Shown: positions 8,797 to 18,679, counted from the stretch's first letter. The stretch is DNA of 64,000 nt from Pedobacter cryoconitis (GCF_014200595.1 NZ_JACHCG010000001.1:2542001-2606000), one strand, 5' to 3'. Notes: generated by a model not told the origin, from the letters alone. Numbers and translations are program-made.

Positions 8797-11199
8797 ATGA
8801 CTAAGTCACTTGATGTTCCCGAATCAAATGCAGACGTGATTGCCGCCAGTGAAGTACGTTTAAGAGCATTACTTATCGCTACTTCTGATGTTATCTACAG
8901 CATGAGCGCTGACTGGCGGGTGATGAGGGAACTTGATGGACGTGGTTTTTTAAAAGACGCTAAAGAACCTACAATTGATTGGAAATCCAATAATGTCCAC
9001 CCGGAAGATTTGGATAAAGTAAATGCAGCTATTGATGAAGCCATAAAGGAAAAGAAAATATTTCAGTTGGAGCATCGTGTACTTCGGGTTGATGGTACAC
9101 CAGGCTGGACGTTCTCAAGAGCAGTCCCTATATTGGATGATCAGGATCAAATTATAGAATGGTTCGGTACAGCAAGTGATATAACCGAACGTAAAAATAC
9201 TGAAGAGGCCTTAAGGATATCAAGAGTGCTGTCAGACCAGCAGAAAAGAGTGTATGAAACAATTACATCAAACACGCCTGATCTGATGTACGTTTTTGAT
9301 CTTAATTACCGTTTCACCTATGCGAATAGTGCGCTTCTTTCCATGTGGGGTAAAACCTGGGATACTGCCATTGGTAAAAAATTACTGGAAAATGGATATG
9401 AACCATGGCATGCCGAAATGCATGAAAGAGAGATCGATCAGATTATAAAAACCAAACAACCTATCCGGGGAGAAGTATCTTTTCCCCATGCCATTCTGGG
9501 CCGCCGGGTATATGACTACATTCTAACACCAGTACTTAATGAGCAAGGTGAGGTAGAAGCTGTAGCAGGCACCACCCGTGACATCACTGAACGTAAACAA
9601 TGGGAAGAAGCACTTGCTACAGGAGCAGAAGAATTACAAGCCATTAATGAAGAAATGGCGGCTACCAATGAAGAACTGGCAGCTTCTAACGAGGTATTAA
9701 CCACAACAAATGAAAAGCTCGCTTTGGTCAATCAGGAGCTGCTTATCGCCAAGCAAAAGGTCGAAGAAGCACAAGCTGCCTTTCGATTAGCGGTCAGTGC
9801 CGCAAATTTTGGCACCTGGTTTATTCATTCCGTTACCAGAGAATTCATCACCGACGCCCGCTTAAAAGAATTATTTGGTTATTACCCTGAAGAACCGCTC
9901 TCCATTGAGCAGGCAACGGCACAGATCACAGAAGAATACCGTGATTATGCTTCATCAACGCTCGAAAATGCTATTTACAATAATGGTGACTATGATATTA
10001 CCTACCCTGTAATAGGTTTTCATGATCATAAATTACGTTGGCTCCGGGCCATAGGAAACTTGAAAGTAGATCCATCGGGTACATTTTCTGCTTTCACCGG
10101 GGTGGTAATGGATATAACAGAACAACATTTAGCCGCAGCAGAAATCAAACATGCAGAAGAAAATCTTCGTATGGCAATCGATGCTGCCGGGCTAGGCACT
10201 TATTATATCAATGCCGCAGAACGAATTTTTGTCGTATCAGCTAAGCTAAAGGAGTTCTTTGGCTATTTTCCAGAGGATGAAGTTACTTATGATGCCGCTA
10301 TTAACCAGATCCACCCAGATTACCGTCAGGAAGTTGTAAACTCAATAGAATCTGCTTTTACAAAAGGTACACGATTCGATATGGAGTATCCGATCATTGG
10401 TTATCACGATGGCAAAACACGCTGGGTTAGAGGAATTGGTGAAGTTCAGCACCGAGAAGGCACAAACTATTTTACTGGACTAATTCATGAGATTACGGAG
10501 AAAAAATTAGATGAAATCCGTAAAAATGATTTTATAGGGATGGTAAGTCACGAATTAAAAACACCCTTGACTTCGATGAAAGGATATATTCAGTTGCTAC
10601 TTGTCAAATTGAAAAAACAAGAAGACGATTTCTTTATAGGAGCACTGGAGAAGGCAAATGGTCAGGTCACCAAAATGACCAGCATGATTAATGGGTTTTT
10701 AAACTTATCCAGATTGGAATCAGGGAAGATACATATTGACCTTAAAAAGTTTGACCTTGCTCTTTTAGTCAAAGAAGTTGAGCTGGAATTTTTGGCCACT
10801 ACTTTAGGCCACCAACTTTTATTTGAACCAATTGAATCCAGCTTCGTGAATGCTGATAGAGAAAAGATTGGACAGGTAATCCATAATCTGATTAGCAATG
10901 CTATTAAATATTCACCTTCAGGCAGTAGTATCAGTATTGCGTGCTACTCAGCTAATGGACTTGCAAACATCAGTATAAAAGACCATGGCATGGGTATTAA
11001 ATCAGATGATCTTCCTAAAATATTTGATAGGTATTACCGCGTGGAAGGTAATCACATGTTCTCCATTTCTGGTTTTGGGATCGGTTTATATTTATGTTCT
11101 GAAATAATTAACCGGCATGAGGGAAAAATATGGGCAGAAAGCGAATTTGGTAAAGGGTCTACATTTGGTTTCAGTCTGGCTAAAGTATATAATCAATAA
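8797..11199 (+). CDS. Multi-PAS sensor histidine kinase
   Basis: An 800-residue soluble sensor kinase with no membrane segment. Four PAS/PAC repeats can be followed (about residues 20-136, 150-270, 325-446 and 450-572), each ending in a DITE-type PAC signature. A coiled coil of repeated NEE/TNE words separates PAS2 and PAS3 (about 275-320). The HisKA box is FIGMVSHELKTPLTS with phospho-acceptor H585, followed by HATPase_c (HNLISNAIKYSP, DHGMGIK, GFGIGLYL). No receiver domain or response regulator is adjacent, so it is an orphan kinase. The ligand is unknown. Confidence 0.9.
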   Translation: MTKSLDVPESNADVIAASEVRLRALLIATSDVIYSMSADWRVMRELDGRGFLKDAKEPTIDWKSNNVHPEDLDKVNAAIDEAIKEKKIFQLEHRVLRVDGTPGWTFSRAVPILDDQDQIIEWFGTASDITERKNTEEALRISRVLSDQQKRVYETITSNTPDLMYVFDLNYRFTYANSALLSMWGKTWDTAIGKKLLENGYEPWHAEMHEREIDQIIKTKQPIRGEVSFPHAILGRRVYDYILTPVLNEQGEVEAVAGTTRDITERKQWEEALATGAEELQAINEEMAATNEELAASNEVLTTTNEKLALVNQELLIAKQKVEEAQAAFRLAVSAANFGTWFIHSVTREFITDARLKELFGYYPEEPLSIEQATAQITEEYRDYASSTLENAIYNNGDYDITYPVIGFHDHKLRWLRAIGNLKVDPSGTFSAFTGVVMDITEQHLAAAEIKHAEENLRMAIDAAGLGTYYINAAERIFVVSAKLKEFFGYFPEDEVTYDAAINQIHPDYRQEVVNSIESAFTKGTRFDMEYPIIGYHDGKTRWVRGIGEVQHREGTNYFTGLIHEITEKKLDEIRKNDFIGMVSHELKTPLTSMKGYIQLLLVKLKKQEDDFFIGALEKANGQVTKMTSMINGFLNLSRLESGKIHIDLKKFDLALLVKEVELEFLATTLGHQLLFEPIESSFVNADREKIGQVIHNLISNAIKYSPSGSSISIACYSANGLANISIKDHGMGIKSDDLPKIFDRYYRVEGNHMFSISGFGIGLYLCSEIINRHEGKIWAESEFGKGSTFGFSLAKVYNQ

Positions 11200-11204
11200 A
11201 TAGA

Positions 11205-11840
11205 TTATGCAGATTTATGCGGATCAATTCCCGGCTTGGCGTAAGCCAGACGCCCAATAGGTTGTGGAAGAAAATACGTATCCAATCCCGCAACTGTCAT
11301 TGTTTTTGCTTTAACATGATCAACTGTTCCATCATCAGTTATCATCGCATCATCAGCTAATATCTGAACAATTTCTCCAATCAAAATAGTTGTACCATTC
11401 AGCTCTACATCAATAATCTCTCTTAACTCCAAGCCAATACGAATAGTCGATTGCTTTACAAAAGGTGCTTTAAAATGATCTGCATACAACTTTTGAAATC
11501 CACAGGTATCAAATTCAGATATACCAGCAGCATAAGAAGCACTGGTCTGGTGTGCCTGCATATACCACTCTGGCAATACATTATTCAAAGTATACTGACC
11601 TGTTGATTTAATATTGTTGAGGGTATCATTGTGCGCTCTTTCCGGTCGTATAACCAAACCCAAAAGCGGCGGGTTAGCACCGAGATGAAAGACCGAACTA
11701 ATAATACATAAATTGGTGATACCTTCTTTGCTGATGGTCCCCAGAAGATTCAAAGATTTATATCCAACTAAGCTATTGATCAGGCTTATTCTATATTGTT
11801 TTTCCAGTTGATAAATCTGTTCACTCGGAATGCTTATCAT
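11205..11840 (-). CDS. Flavin reductase-like (FMN-binding split-barrel) protein
   Basis: A 211-residue protein with the flavin-reductase split barrel: GTISKEGITNLCIISSVFHLG near the start, then PPLLGLVIRPER and TGQYTLNNV. These enzymes reduce or bind FMN and often serve as partners of monooxygenases. The start is placed at 11840 (MISIPSEQ), one base beyond the stop of crtB, so the two are almost certainly translated from one message. A role in carotenoid modification is possible from context only. Confidence 0.75.
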   Translation of the reverse strand: MISIPSEQIYQLEKQYRISLINSLVGYKSLNLLGTISKEGITNLCIISSVFHLGANPPLLGLVIRPERAHNDTLNNIKSTGQYTLNNVLPEWYMQAHQTSASYAAGISEFDTCGFQKLYADHFKAPFVKQSTIRIGLELREIIDVELNGTTILIGEIVQILADDAMITDDGTVDHVKAKTMTVAGLDTYFLPQPIGRLAYAKPGIDPHKSA

Positions 11841-11841
11841 A

Positions 11842-12678
11842 TTATATAGTATTGGTTTTGTAACGAATAATAGAGTCAAACATCAATCCGAACTTACGTG
11901 CATTGGAAATACGGATTCTTCCTGTCATTACCTTTTCGGCTGGACAGTTTTTAATCTTATTAAACAACTTTTTATAGTATACATAAGCAAGGTAAACGCC
12001 ATTTCTGGAAGAAGATGGTAATTGCCGGATTCCATTTAGTGCCAATCTGAAATCTTCTTCTATATCATTTTCTATAATTGATTTTTCAAGATTAGAAAAA
12101 GTGGCTAAATTCACATTTGGAAAATAATTACGGCTTAATGTATAATAGTCAGCACTTACATCTCTGAGGAAGTTTATCTTTTGAAATGCAGAGCCCAGTT
12201 TCATTGCCGAATCCTTTAGCTTTTCATATTGTGTTTTATCCCCTTCAGTAAAGACCTGCAAACACATTAAGCCTACCACCTGAGCAGAGCCGAGAATATA
12301 TTGATCATACTTTTCAGGTGTATAATATTCTTGCTTCAGATCCATTTCCATACTTTGAATAAATAATTCTATAAGTTGCTTTTCAATATGATATTTGTTC
12401 ACAACTTGCTGGAAAGAATTCAGTACTGGGTTCAGGCTGATTCCATCTGCAATAGCCTCAAAGCAATCTCTTTTAAATTTTGATAATAAAATGCCTTTAT
12501 CATATTCATGAAAACTATCTACAATTTCATCTGCTAACCTCACAAAACCATAAATGGAATAAATAGGTTGACGGATCTTTTCATCTAAAAAATAAATACC
12601 CAATGAGAAACTTGTACTGTAACGTTTGGTTATCATTTTACTGAACTCGGCCGATAAATTATCAAATATTTCTTTCAT
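11842..12678 (-). CDS. crtB: Phytoene/squalene synthase family protein
   Basis: A 278-residue trans-isoprenyl diphosphate synthase-like protein. Both aspartate-rich motifs are present: the first as RLADEIVDSFHEYD (about residue 47) and the second as FLRDVSADYYTLSRNYFP (about 170). The TRYSTSFSLGI entry is typical of CrtB. The expected reaction joins two geranylgeranyl diphosphates to phytoene. The middle gene of a MarR-crtB-flavin reductase operon (6 bp upstream spacing, 1 bp downstream). No phytoene desaturase is in the window, so the rest of the pathway would be elsewhere, or the product differs. Confidence 0.8.
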   Translation of the reverse strand: MKEIFDNLSAEFSKMITKRYSTSFSLGIYFLDEKIRQPIYSIYGFVRLADEIVDSFHEYDKGILLSKFKRDCFEAIADGISLNPVLNSFQQVVNKYHIEKQLIELFIQSMEMDLKQEYYTPEKYDQYILGSAQVVGLMCLQVFTEGDKTQYEKLKDSAMKLGSAFQKINFLRDVSADYYTLSRNYFPNVNLATFSNLEKSIIENDIEEDFRLALNGIRQLPSSSRNGVYLAYVYYKKLFNKIKNCPAEKVMTGRIRISNARKFGLMFDSIIRYKTNTI

Positions 12679-12684
12679 AGGTTA

Positions 12685-13296
12685 TTAAGAAATTATCCTT
12701 GTTTTAGATTCATGAAAGCTTTCAAGTTTTGTCAGTAACCTGATTAAATCCATTTTTTCCAGGTGTGAAAGTGGCTCGGTCACATCCCTTGATGCTTTTT
12801 TTATATTCTGCATACTTTCATTCAGCATTTGAGTCCCTTTTGAAGTAATGTGAATCATTCTGTTTCTTTTATCACTATCTAATGCTGACTGCTCAACCAG
12901 TCCATTGTTAATTAATCTATTCACAATTTGCATTCCCGCCGATTTTTCATGAATATTTAGTTTGATAAGAGCCGTTTTAGTCATACTGCCAAATGAAACC
13001 AGGCTGATTAAATAAATAAATTCATCGGGGGTAGAAAAAGATGTATTTGCTATTGCAGCTTTTGCATTTAGTTTGGCGTACCTGTAAAGATGTACCAGCG
13101 AAGTATTAATTACGCTATCAGCAGAACGTCCATTTGTCTTCCCCTCCCATTCAGGCTCCTCAATAATTTGAGGAGAGCTTTTATAATGTTGGTTCATCCA
13201 CTGTGCAAATAAGTATCCGTCCTGACTTTTATGATCAGATTCCTGTTCATAAATCTTAATTAAGCCTATAACCTCACTTATTAAATCGTAATACAT
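12685..13296 (-). CDS. MarR-family winged-helix regulator
   Basis: About 203 residues from the ATG at 13296 (a TTG at 13305 is less likely). The winged helix reads MTKTALIKLNIHEKSAGMQIVNRLINNGLVEQ followed by the wing SDKRNRMIHITSKG. The N-terminal 80 residues are longer than in a minimal MarR. It is the first gene of the crtB operon and likely controls it; the signal is unknown. Confidence 0.8.
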   Translation of the reverse strand: MYYDLISEVIGLIKIYEQESDHKSQDGYLFAQWMNQHYKSSPQIIEEPEWEGKTNGRSADSVINTSLVHLYRYAKLNAKAAIANTSFSTPDEFIYLISLVSFGSMTKTALIKLNIHEKSAGMQIVNRLINNGLVEQSALDSDKRNRMIHITSKGTQMLNESMQNIKKASRDVTEPLSHLEKMDLIRLLTKLESFHESKTRIIS

Positions 13297-13535
13297 AATC
13301 TTCAATCAATTTAATACAATTATAGACTATTAAGTACAATAAAACACTAATTGTTTGAGATAAATTACAAATAAATTTGATTTTAGTACATAAACATACT
13401 ATTCAGCAAGATTGCTATTAAGCTGGCCACCGAATAGCAATCTTAATACCTTATATTTTTTCTTCATGTTTATCAGGAATTCGATCTTAAGGTCAACCAC
13501 AATTGATAGACAATTAACCGACAAGTTTGTCTCCG

Positions 13536-14018
13536 CTAGATTACTGATTTAGGATAGATAATGTTTTGTGAAACTTGCACCAGGTAATTATATGCATTCT
13601 GGTCGTCCTTAAAACATTGTTCCAGCAATAAAGCAGATTGCTCCTCACCCAAAGCTATTGCCATATGCTGCAAAGAACTAAAGCTCTGAATTTTTCGCTG
13701 AAAAATCTGCTGGGAAATGTGCAGGATAGAAATATCCTTTTCCACTGATGGAACTTTTCCTTTAACCACATCTTTACAGTGTTCAAAAAAGTGCTGATCA
13801 AGCGTTGAAATGGCCCCAGCCTTTTTCGATTTCTTTATTTCAAGACACAGTTTTAAACGCTCAATGTGCAAGTGCTGATCGGAAGAATCTGGTGAAATCC
13901 CCATGCGCAGTTCATCTGTTAATGCAGCGGCTGAAAGTTTTTTCAAGCAAAGAATGTACTTCTTTTCGGCGACAAAAATTTCGCTTAATTTCTCTAAGTA
14001 AATATTTTCAAGTATCAT
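13536..14018 (-). CDS. DUF892 (YciE/YciF-like) ferritin-like protein
   Basis: A 160-residue all-helical protein that fits the DUF892 four-helix bundle: an opening LEKLSEIFVAEKKYILCLKKL, a central SSDQHLHIERLKLCLEI with an acidic-histidine pattern, and a final EEQSALLLEQCFKDDQNAYNYL. Family members are stress-induced and ferritin-like in fold, with unproven function. It sits with a DJ-1 protein and an Fpg/Nei glycosylase, which together suggests a general-stress neighbourhood. Confidence 0.7.
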   Translation of the reverse strand: MILENIYLEKLSEIFVAEKKYILCLKKLSAAALTDELRMGISPDSSDQHLHIERLKLCLEIKKSKKAGAISTLDQHFFEHCKDVVKGKVPSVEKDISILHISQQIFQRKIQSFSSLQHMAIALGEEQSALLLEQCFKDDQNAYNYLVQVSQNIIYPKSVI

Positions 14019-14127
14019 TTGTTAGCTAATATTGAGTGTCTGGAACACCTTTGTAAGAAAAATGTTTGTATCCGTAGTATCACAGCCTCTTATAAATCAA
14101 ATAGAGTTCGCTTAATTTATACTTGGC

Positions 14128-14823
14128 TTATCCGGAATAATCCATTTCCAAAACTTGAATTAGCGCCTTAGCCACAGGCCCTGCCGATAACGGGTTCTGC
14201 CCTGTAATCAGTAGTCCATCAGTTTCCACATTAACGAGAAAAGGAAGCAAAGCAGATTTAAAATCAGCTCCAAGTTCAATAAGTTTGTCCTCTAGTTTGT
14301 ACGGAATATTATCCGATCTTCCTACCAATTTTTCTTCTGTATTAGTAAAACTTGTCAGCTTTTTACCAGCTAATAATCCCGGCGAAAGCTCTGCTGCCTT
14401 AATCAAAGCCGCCGGGCCATGACAAACCGCTGCTACTGGTTTGTCCAGATCAAAGAACTCCATGATCAATTTTGCACTTAACTCATTATCAGCCAGGTCC
14501 CAGATTGGGCCGTGACCACCAGGAAAAAAAACCGCATCAAAATCAGTAGCAGATAACCCGACCAATGTATGCGTATGCGTAAATGCACTTTGGGCAAATT
14601 CATCATCCACAAATCTGCGGTTAGCACCGGTAATATGCTCAGTTAGTTCACTCATCGTATCCACAGGCGGCTTTCCACCTAATGGACTTGCTAAAGTGAC
14701 CTGGTATCCCTGGTCAATAAATTCATAATAAGGATCAGTAAACTCTCCAAGCCATACACCGGTTTTACTATCAGTATTTTCCATTTGCTGATGGGAAGTC
14801 AGTATCATTAGTATTCGCTTCAT
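14128..14823 (-). CDS. DJ-1/PfpI-family type 1 glutamine amidotransferase-like protein
   Basis: A 231-residue protein of the DJ-1/PfpI superfamily. The nucleophile elbow is AVCHGPAAL (cysteine near residue 134), with the upstream FFPGGHGP motif. Length and the insert containing TEEKLVGRSDNIPYKLEDKL resemble the Hsp31-like glyoxalase/deglycase-type group rather than short PfpI. It probably detoxifies reactive carbonyls, by family only. It lies 24 bp downstream of the Fpg/Nei gene on the same strand. Confidence 0.8.
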   Translation of the reverse strand: MKRILMILTSHQQMENTDSKTGVWLGEFTDPYYEFIDQGYQVTLASPLGGKPPVDTMSELTEHITGANRRFVDDEFAQSAFTHTHTLVGLSATDFDAVFFPGGHGPIWDLADNELSAKLIMEFFDLDKPVAAVCHGPAALIKAAELSPGLLAGKKLTSFTNTEEKLVGRSDNIPYKLEDKLIELGADFKSALLPFLVNVETDGLLITGQNPLSAGPVAKALIQVLEMDYSG

Positions 14824-14847
14824 AATAAATAAGTTTAGGCTATCAGT

Positions 14848-15621
14848 TTAAAGTGTATATAATACTTGCTCGTCCGTATAATAGGTTTTTCTTGTGCCTT
14901 TTTTCTCAATCTGAATCGCAGCACCAGTTGGGCTTTTTTTTATATCAGCGCGATGCACCCTTAAAAAATCCTTCACCTCACCATTTAGTGCGTCCGGAAG
15001 TTTTTCGGCAATATCGGCAGCCTCTTTAGACAACACATGATTGATTGCCTTTAGCAATTCCTTTACTCCAGCTTCAGGAATCGCTTTAGCTATAGAAAAA
15101 GGCGAGATTCTGGCTTCCCAGAGAATTTCATCTGCGTAAGTATTACCAATCCCTCTAATTAAATGCTGGTCCATCAATAAGGTCTTGATTTGTACTTTCT
15201 TTTTTCCCAGCAGGTCTTTAAAAGATGAGAGATTTAAAGACAAAGCATCAGGTACATCAGGATCTTCTGGATTCAGCGTTGGTGTTGCTGCTTTTTGAAA
15301 ATCTGTTAAGGCAAAACCGTCTCCGCCTTTAAAATGAAAGGAAACAATTTGAAATTTAACCTCTTCTTCGTCCAATGCTTTAAGCTCACCATGCAGCATT
15401 AAATGCAGGCCTAATACCACATCGTTATCAAAATGCAGTTGTAAAGTCTTTCCTGCCCTGGAGACACTTTTCAATTGATGGCCTTCTAAAACATGCTTCA
15501 ATTCTTTACTTGAAACATTTAACTTTTTAGCCACACTCACTTCAACAGTTTCCAGGATTTTATTTTTAAAACGCTTTTGCAAATTCTTAGCAAAAACCTC
15601 CAAATCTGGTAATTCAGGCAT
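14848..15621 (-). CDS. Fpg/Nei-family DNA glycosylase
   Basis: A 257-residue protein starting MPELPDLEVFAKNL; P2 and E3 are the catalytic residues of the Fpg/Nei family after Met removal. The helix-two-turn-helix region includes HLIRGIGNTYADEILWEA. The end (RKTYYTDEQVLYTL) lacks the four zinc-finger cysteines, so it appears to use a zincless finger. Expected role: base-excision repair of oxidised bases. It is followed by the DJ-1 gene and preceded by a small DUF3606 gene. Confidence 0.82.
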   Translation of the reverse strand: MPELPDLEVFAKNLQKRFKNKILETVEVSVAKKLNVSSKELKHVLEGHQLKSVSRAGKTLQLHFDNDVVLGLHLMLHGELKALDEEEVKFQIVSFHFKGGDGFALTDFQKAATPTLNPEDPDVPDALSLNLSSFKDLLGKKKVQIKTLLMDQHLIRGIGNTYADEILWEARISPFSIAKAIPEAGVKELLKAINHVLSKEAADIAEKLPDALNGEVKDFLRVHRADIKKSPTGAAIQIEKKGTRKTYYTDEQVLYTL

Positions 15622-15646
15622 AATGACTATTAATTAAACCAACTTA

Positions 15647-15826
15647 TTATTTAAGTTTATTAAGCAGCTTTTCAACTTCAATTGCTGATGTTCCAGCCGA
15701 TTTAACTGCTTGCTTTAATTGATCGGGTGTAACCTTAAATTTTTTAGACCAATATTCCACTTCATAATTTTCTTTTACATTGATTCTCTCTCTATCAGGA
15801 CTTCCTGTTTTCTTTTTGTCATCCAT
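15647..15826 (-). CDS. DUF3606 small protein
   Basis: A 59-residue ORF reading MDDKKKTGSPDRERINV, then YEVEYWSKKF and TPDQLKQAVKSAGTSA. This matches the small DUF3606 family (S/GxPD-R-x-RINV, then W-kkfgvt-eeL-xAV). Function unknown; members are common near stress genes. It sits 25 bp upstream of the Fpg/Nei gene on the same strand and may be co-transcribed. Confidence 0.8.
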   Translation of the reverse strand: MDDKKKTGSPDRERINVKENYEVEYWSKKFKVTPDQLKQAVKSAGTSAIEVEKLLNKLK

Positions 15827-16054
15827 AATAATTTTATTTTTCAGCTATAACATCCTTATTTTAAAGTTGTTTTTTAACTATTTGAAATTTCTTTTGCAGT
15901 TGTTAGTTAGTCCATGTTGATTGTACTCAAATTGGCATAATGCTGACTTTGGGGAGCAGCTACAAAAAAATAAAAATTGTGCAGGAGAATTAAGATAAGT
16001 TTTCATGATAGCGGTGAACAAATGTGCTAAGGCCGAACCACCTACAGAAACAAT

Positions 16055-16408
16055 TTAACAGCTTAATTTTGGGTTTATGTTGTTATCCAGCATTTGTTTA
16101 TCTGCCCATTCCTTTAAATGATTAATAAATGGGATTAATTCCTGTGCAACAGGAGTTAATGAATATTCAACCTTAGGAGGTACTTCCAGATAGACCTTCC
16201 TGTTAACTAATTTGTCATCTTCCAATTCCCTTAATGTCTGAGTGAGCATTTTAGGTGTAATATCTGTAAATGCTTTTCTAAGCTCGCCGTAACGCATAAC
16301 TGACTGGTTATGCAGATACCACAAAATACGCCCTTTATATTTCCCACCAATTCTTTTAAAGGCATAATCAACTGAACATATTGGTTTTTCAGAATTCACA
16401 TTTATCAT
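16055..16408 (-). CDS. HxlR-family winged-helix regulator
   Basis: A 117-residue DNA-binding protein with the HxlR pattern: CSVDYAFKRIGGKYKGRILWYL, MRYGELRKAFTDITPKMLTQTLRELE, and the wing VPPKVEYSLTPVAQEL. Single cysteine at residue 11. It is divergent from the MBL-fold gene at 16521 across 112 bp, and most likely controls it. Confidence 0.85.
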   Translation of the reverse strand: MINVNSEKPICSVDYAFKRIGGKYKGRILWYLHNQSVMRYGELRKAFTDITPKMLTQTLRELEDDKLVNRKVYLEVPPKVEYSLTPVAQELIPFINHLKEWADKQMLDNNINPKLSC

Positions 16409-16520
16409 TTAATATTATTCTAGCTGATTATCAGATTAGTATACTTTAAGTACGTAGGTTACAAAATTGTGCATACTTGACACAAAGATATCATTCAAAT
16501 ACCTTTAATTAAAAAAATAA

Positions 16521-17507
16521 ATGAAAAGAAGACAATTGTTAAAGTATGCTGGCGTCTTAGGAATTTTGACATCACTACCAACTTATAAATTAAATGCTCA
16601 AGCTCCAATACCAGGTTTGGGAGTAAATTCTCCCTCAGGCTATGTTAAGTTTAAATTAGGAAAACTTGAGCTGCTTGTGGTCACCGATGGCCACATATTT
16701 ATCCATCCTGCACAGCCAATTTTCGCCCCTGGCATTAATACCGTAAAAGTAAAAGAGGCGTTAGCAGAAAATTTCATGTTAGATGATGCAGTAGATGCAG
16801 CAATTAACATCTTAGTAATTAAGAAGGAAAAAAGGATTATCATTATCGATACCGGTAGTGGATCGGCAATCGGTGATCAAGCAGGTAGATTTATAAAGAA
16901 TTTAAATTCTGCGGGGATAAAGGCTGATGATATTACTGATGTATTTGTAACGCATTTACATGTAGATCATATTGGTGGAATCTTAGATGTTGATGGCAAG
17001 CTTATATTTAAAAATGCAAAGTATTACCTGTCTCAAAAAGAATATAACTTTTGGATGTCTGAAAATCCTGATTTCTCGCAAAGTAAAAATAAGAATTCAA
17101 ATGAGGGAAGTATTGTATTAGCCCGTAATATCATTGCTGCGGTTAATGATAAATTAAAACTTTATAATTTTGGCGAAACGTTATTCGATTGTATTACAGC
17201 AAATCTGGCCGAAGGTCATACACCCGGTCACCCGGTACTTAAAATCGTTTCAGAAAACGAATCATTGACACATATTGTAGATACTGTTCATACCACTTTA
17301 TTGCTTTCTCATCCTGAATGGGGTACAGAATGGGATATAGATTTTCATAAAGGCGTATCTACCAGAACAAAGATATTGAGGGAACAATCAAAGTCAAAAG
17401 GTCTGACAATGTCTTGCCATCTTCCCTGGCCTGGATTAGGTTATATCACTAAAAAAGGTGATGGTTATAGCTGGGTCCAGATGCCAATATCTACGCCATA
17501 TATTTAA
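16521..17507 (+). CDS. Exported MBL-fold metallo-hydrolase
   Basis: A 328-residue metallo-beta-lactamase-fold protein. The zinc-binding motif is THLHVDHIGG, with further ligands in AEGHTPGHP and a histidine in IVDTVHTT. The N-terminus has twin arginines (KRRQLLKYAG) before a hydrophobic stretch ending LNAQA, suggesting Tat export. The fold resembles N-acyl homoserine lactonase/methyl-parathion hydrolase-like members; the substrate is unknown. Confidence 0.82.
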   Translation: MKRRQLLKYAGVLGILTSLPTYKLNAQAPIPGLGVNSPSGYVKFKLGKLELLVVTDGHIFIHPAQPIFAPGINTVKVKEALAENFMLDDAVDAAINILVIKKEKRIIIIDTGSGSAIGDQAGRFIKNLNSAGIKADDITDVFVTHLHVDHIGGILDVDGKLIFKNAKYYLSQKEYNFWMSENPDFSQSKNKNSNEGSIVLARNIIAAVNDKLKLYNFGETLFDCITANLAEGHTPGHPVLKIVSENESLTHIVDTVHTTLLLSHPEWGTEWDIDFHKGVSTRTKILREQSKSKGLTMSCHLPWPGLGYITKKGDGYSWVQMPISTPYI

Positions 17508-17520
17508 AATCCTTTTTAAG

Positions 17521-17555
17521 GATCAGGGTAATGAAGTATCAGCATTGCCCTGATC
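17521..17555. terminator. Hairpin, probable terminator
   Basis: GATCAGGGTAATG pairs with CATTGCCCTGATC (13 bp, one G-T wobble) around a 9-base loop. It is just after the MBL-fold gene and between convergent genes. The T-run is weak, so termination is likely but not certain. Confidence 0.55.
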
Positions 17556-17620
17556 TAAATTGACGCTCTGAAAACAGAAAAGCGTTTAAAAGCTTCCTAA
17601 GTTAATTAATCACGTTTTTA

Positions 17621-18679
17621 CTATCCGGGTATAACCTTTTGTTTTTTGAGTTCATCAAACAGGTCAAAAAACATTTGTTCGGTTTCTATATACTCGTGAA
17701 AACCTAATCTTCTTGCCTTACTACCGTCAGAAAAAAAGTCATAGTCCCATGAAAACACAAAGTCACCAAATCCCCATGATGACAAATTTTCGTAGCTATG
17801 TTTTTCTAATTTGTATTTCTGCTGCATACTTTTCCATACAGAAGCCTTATCGTTCATGATTGTTTGTAAAGGCATTTGCAACGGCGGAGCCACTTCCATT
17901 TCAAAGTAATTCGCAATTTTAGGCCATAATTCGTTCCAACGTATCAGATCACCATTAGTAATATTAAAAGCTTGATTAGCACATTGAATATTGGTTGCAG
18001 CCCAGACAGTAGCCTTGGCAAGTAACCGGGAATCAGTGATATCCATTAATTTGTCATAAGCACCAGACTTTCCCGGGAAGCGAAGAGGGAGGCCAAGTTC
18101 TTTTGACATGGTTGCATAAACAGCGATAACCAGGACCAGATTCATAGGATTCCCTAAGGCAGTCCCCCCTACTACCGATGGCCTCAATGCCGACCATGTC
18201 CAATTCTTTCCGGCCTGATGCTTTTCCAGGAATTGTTGTTGGTCAACATTAAACTCCGGTGGCATGTGTCCACCATCGTTTTCCTTAGCAGGTGTTTTAA
18301 ACGGCCCATAATGAGCACCATATACTTTATATCCCTGCATCAGGCTGATATGTTCTAAATTATCAGCAATACTTTCGATAATATTGACAACATTGACAAG
18401 CATTGTTAAGTTAGGCTCAACCAGTTCACTCCAGGTCGGTTTATCCTGATAAGCTGCATAAAAAATATGTGTAACGTTAGTTAAAGGAAGTAATTTTTTT
18501 TTGCAATCATCTGCATTAAGCAAATCGACACAGATATAATTTGTTTTACTGGTGTTGTGCCCTCCCCGGCGTGACAGCCCTATTATATTCCAATCTCCTA
18601 ATTCTTCAAGATAAGCAATAAGATTACTACCAATCACGCCATTGGCACCAACTACGAGTGCTGTTTTATTATTTTTCAT
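17621..18679 (-). CDS. PRISE-like SDR-family oxidoreductase
   Basis: A 352-residue extended short-chain dehydrogenase. The N-terminus has the nucleotide-binding VVGANGVIGSNLIAYL, then FYAAYQDKPTW and the atypical active-site segment MQGYKVYGAHYGPF. Together with ALRPSVVGG these match the PRISE group (progesterone 5-beta-reductase/iridoid synthase-like), which reduce activated C=C bonds with NADPH. The natural substrate here is unknown. It is divergent from the AraC gene at 18824. Confidence 0.75.
   Translation of the reverse strand: MKNNKTALVVGANGVIGSNLIAYLEELGDWNIIGLSRRGGHNTSKTNYICVDLLNADDCKKKLLPLTNVTHIFYAAYQDKPTWSELVEPNLTMLVNVVNIIESIADNLEHISLMQGYKVYGAHYGPFKTPAKENDGGHMPPEFNVDQQQFLEKHQAGKNWTWSALRPSVVGGTALGNPMNLVLVIAVYATMSKELGLPLRFPGKSGAYDKLMDITDSRLLAKATVWAATNIQCANQAFNITNGDLIRWNELWPKIANYFEMEVAPPLQMPLQTIMNDKASVWKSMQQKYKLEKHSYENLSSWGFGDFVFSWDYDFFSDGSKARRLGFHEYIETEQMFFDLFDELKKQKVIPG

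Noticed and set aside
9516..9731. Reverse-strand open frame inside the histidine kinase
   Set aside because: It is a shadow of the repetitive coiled-coil coding sequence and has no start context or family pattern.
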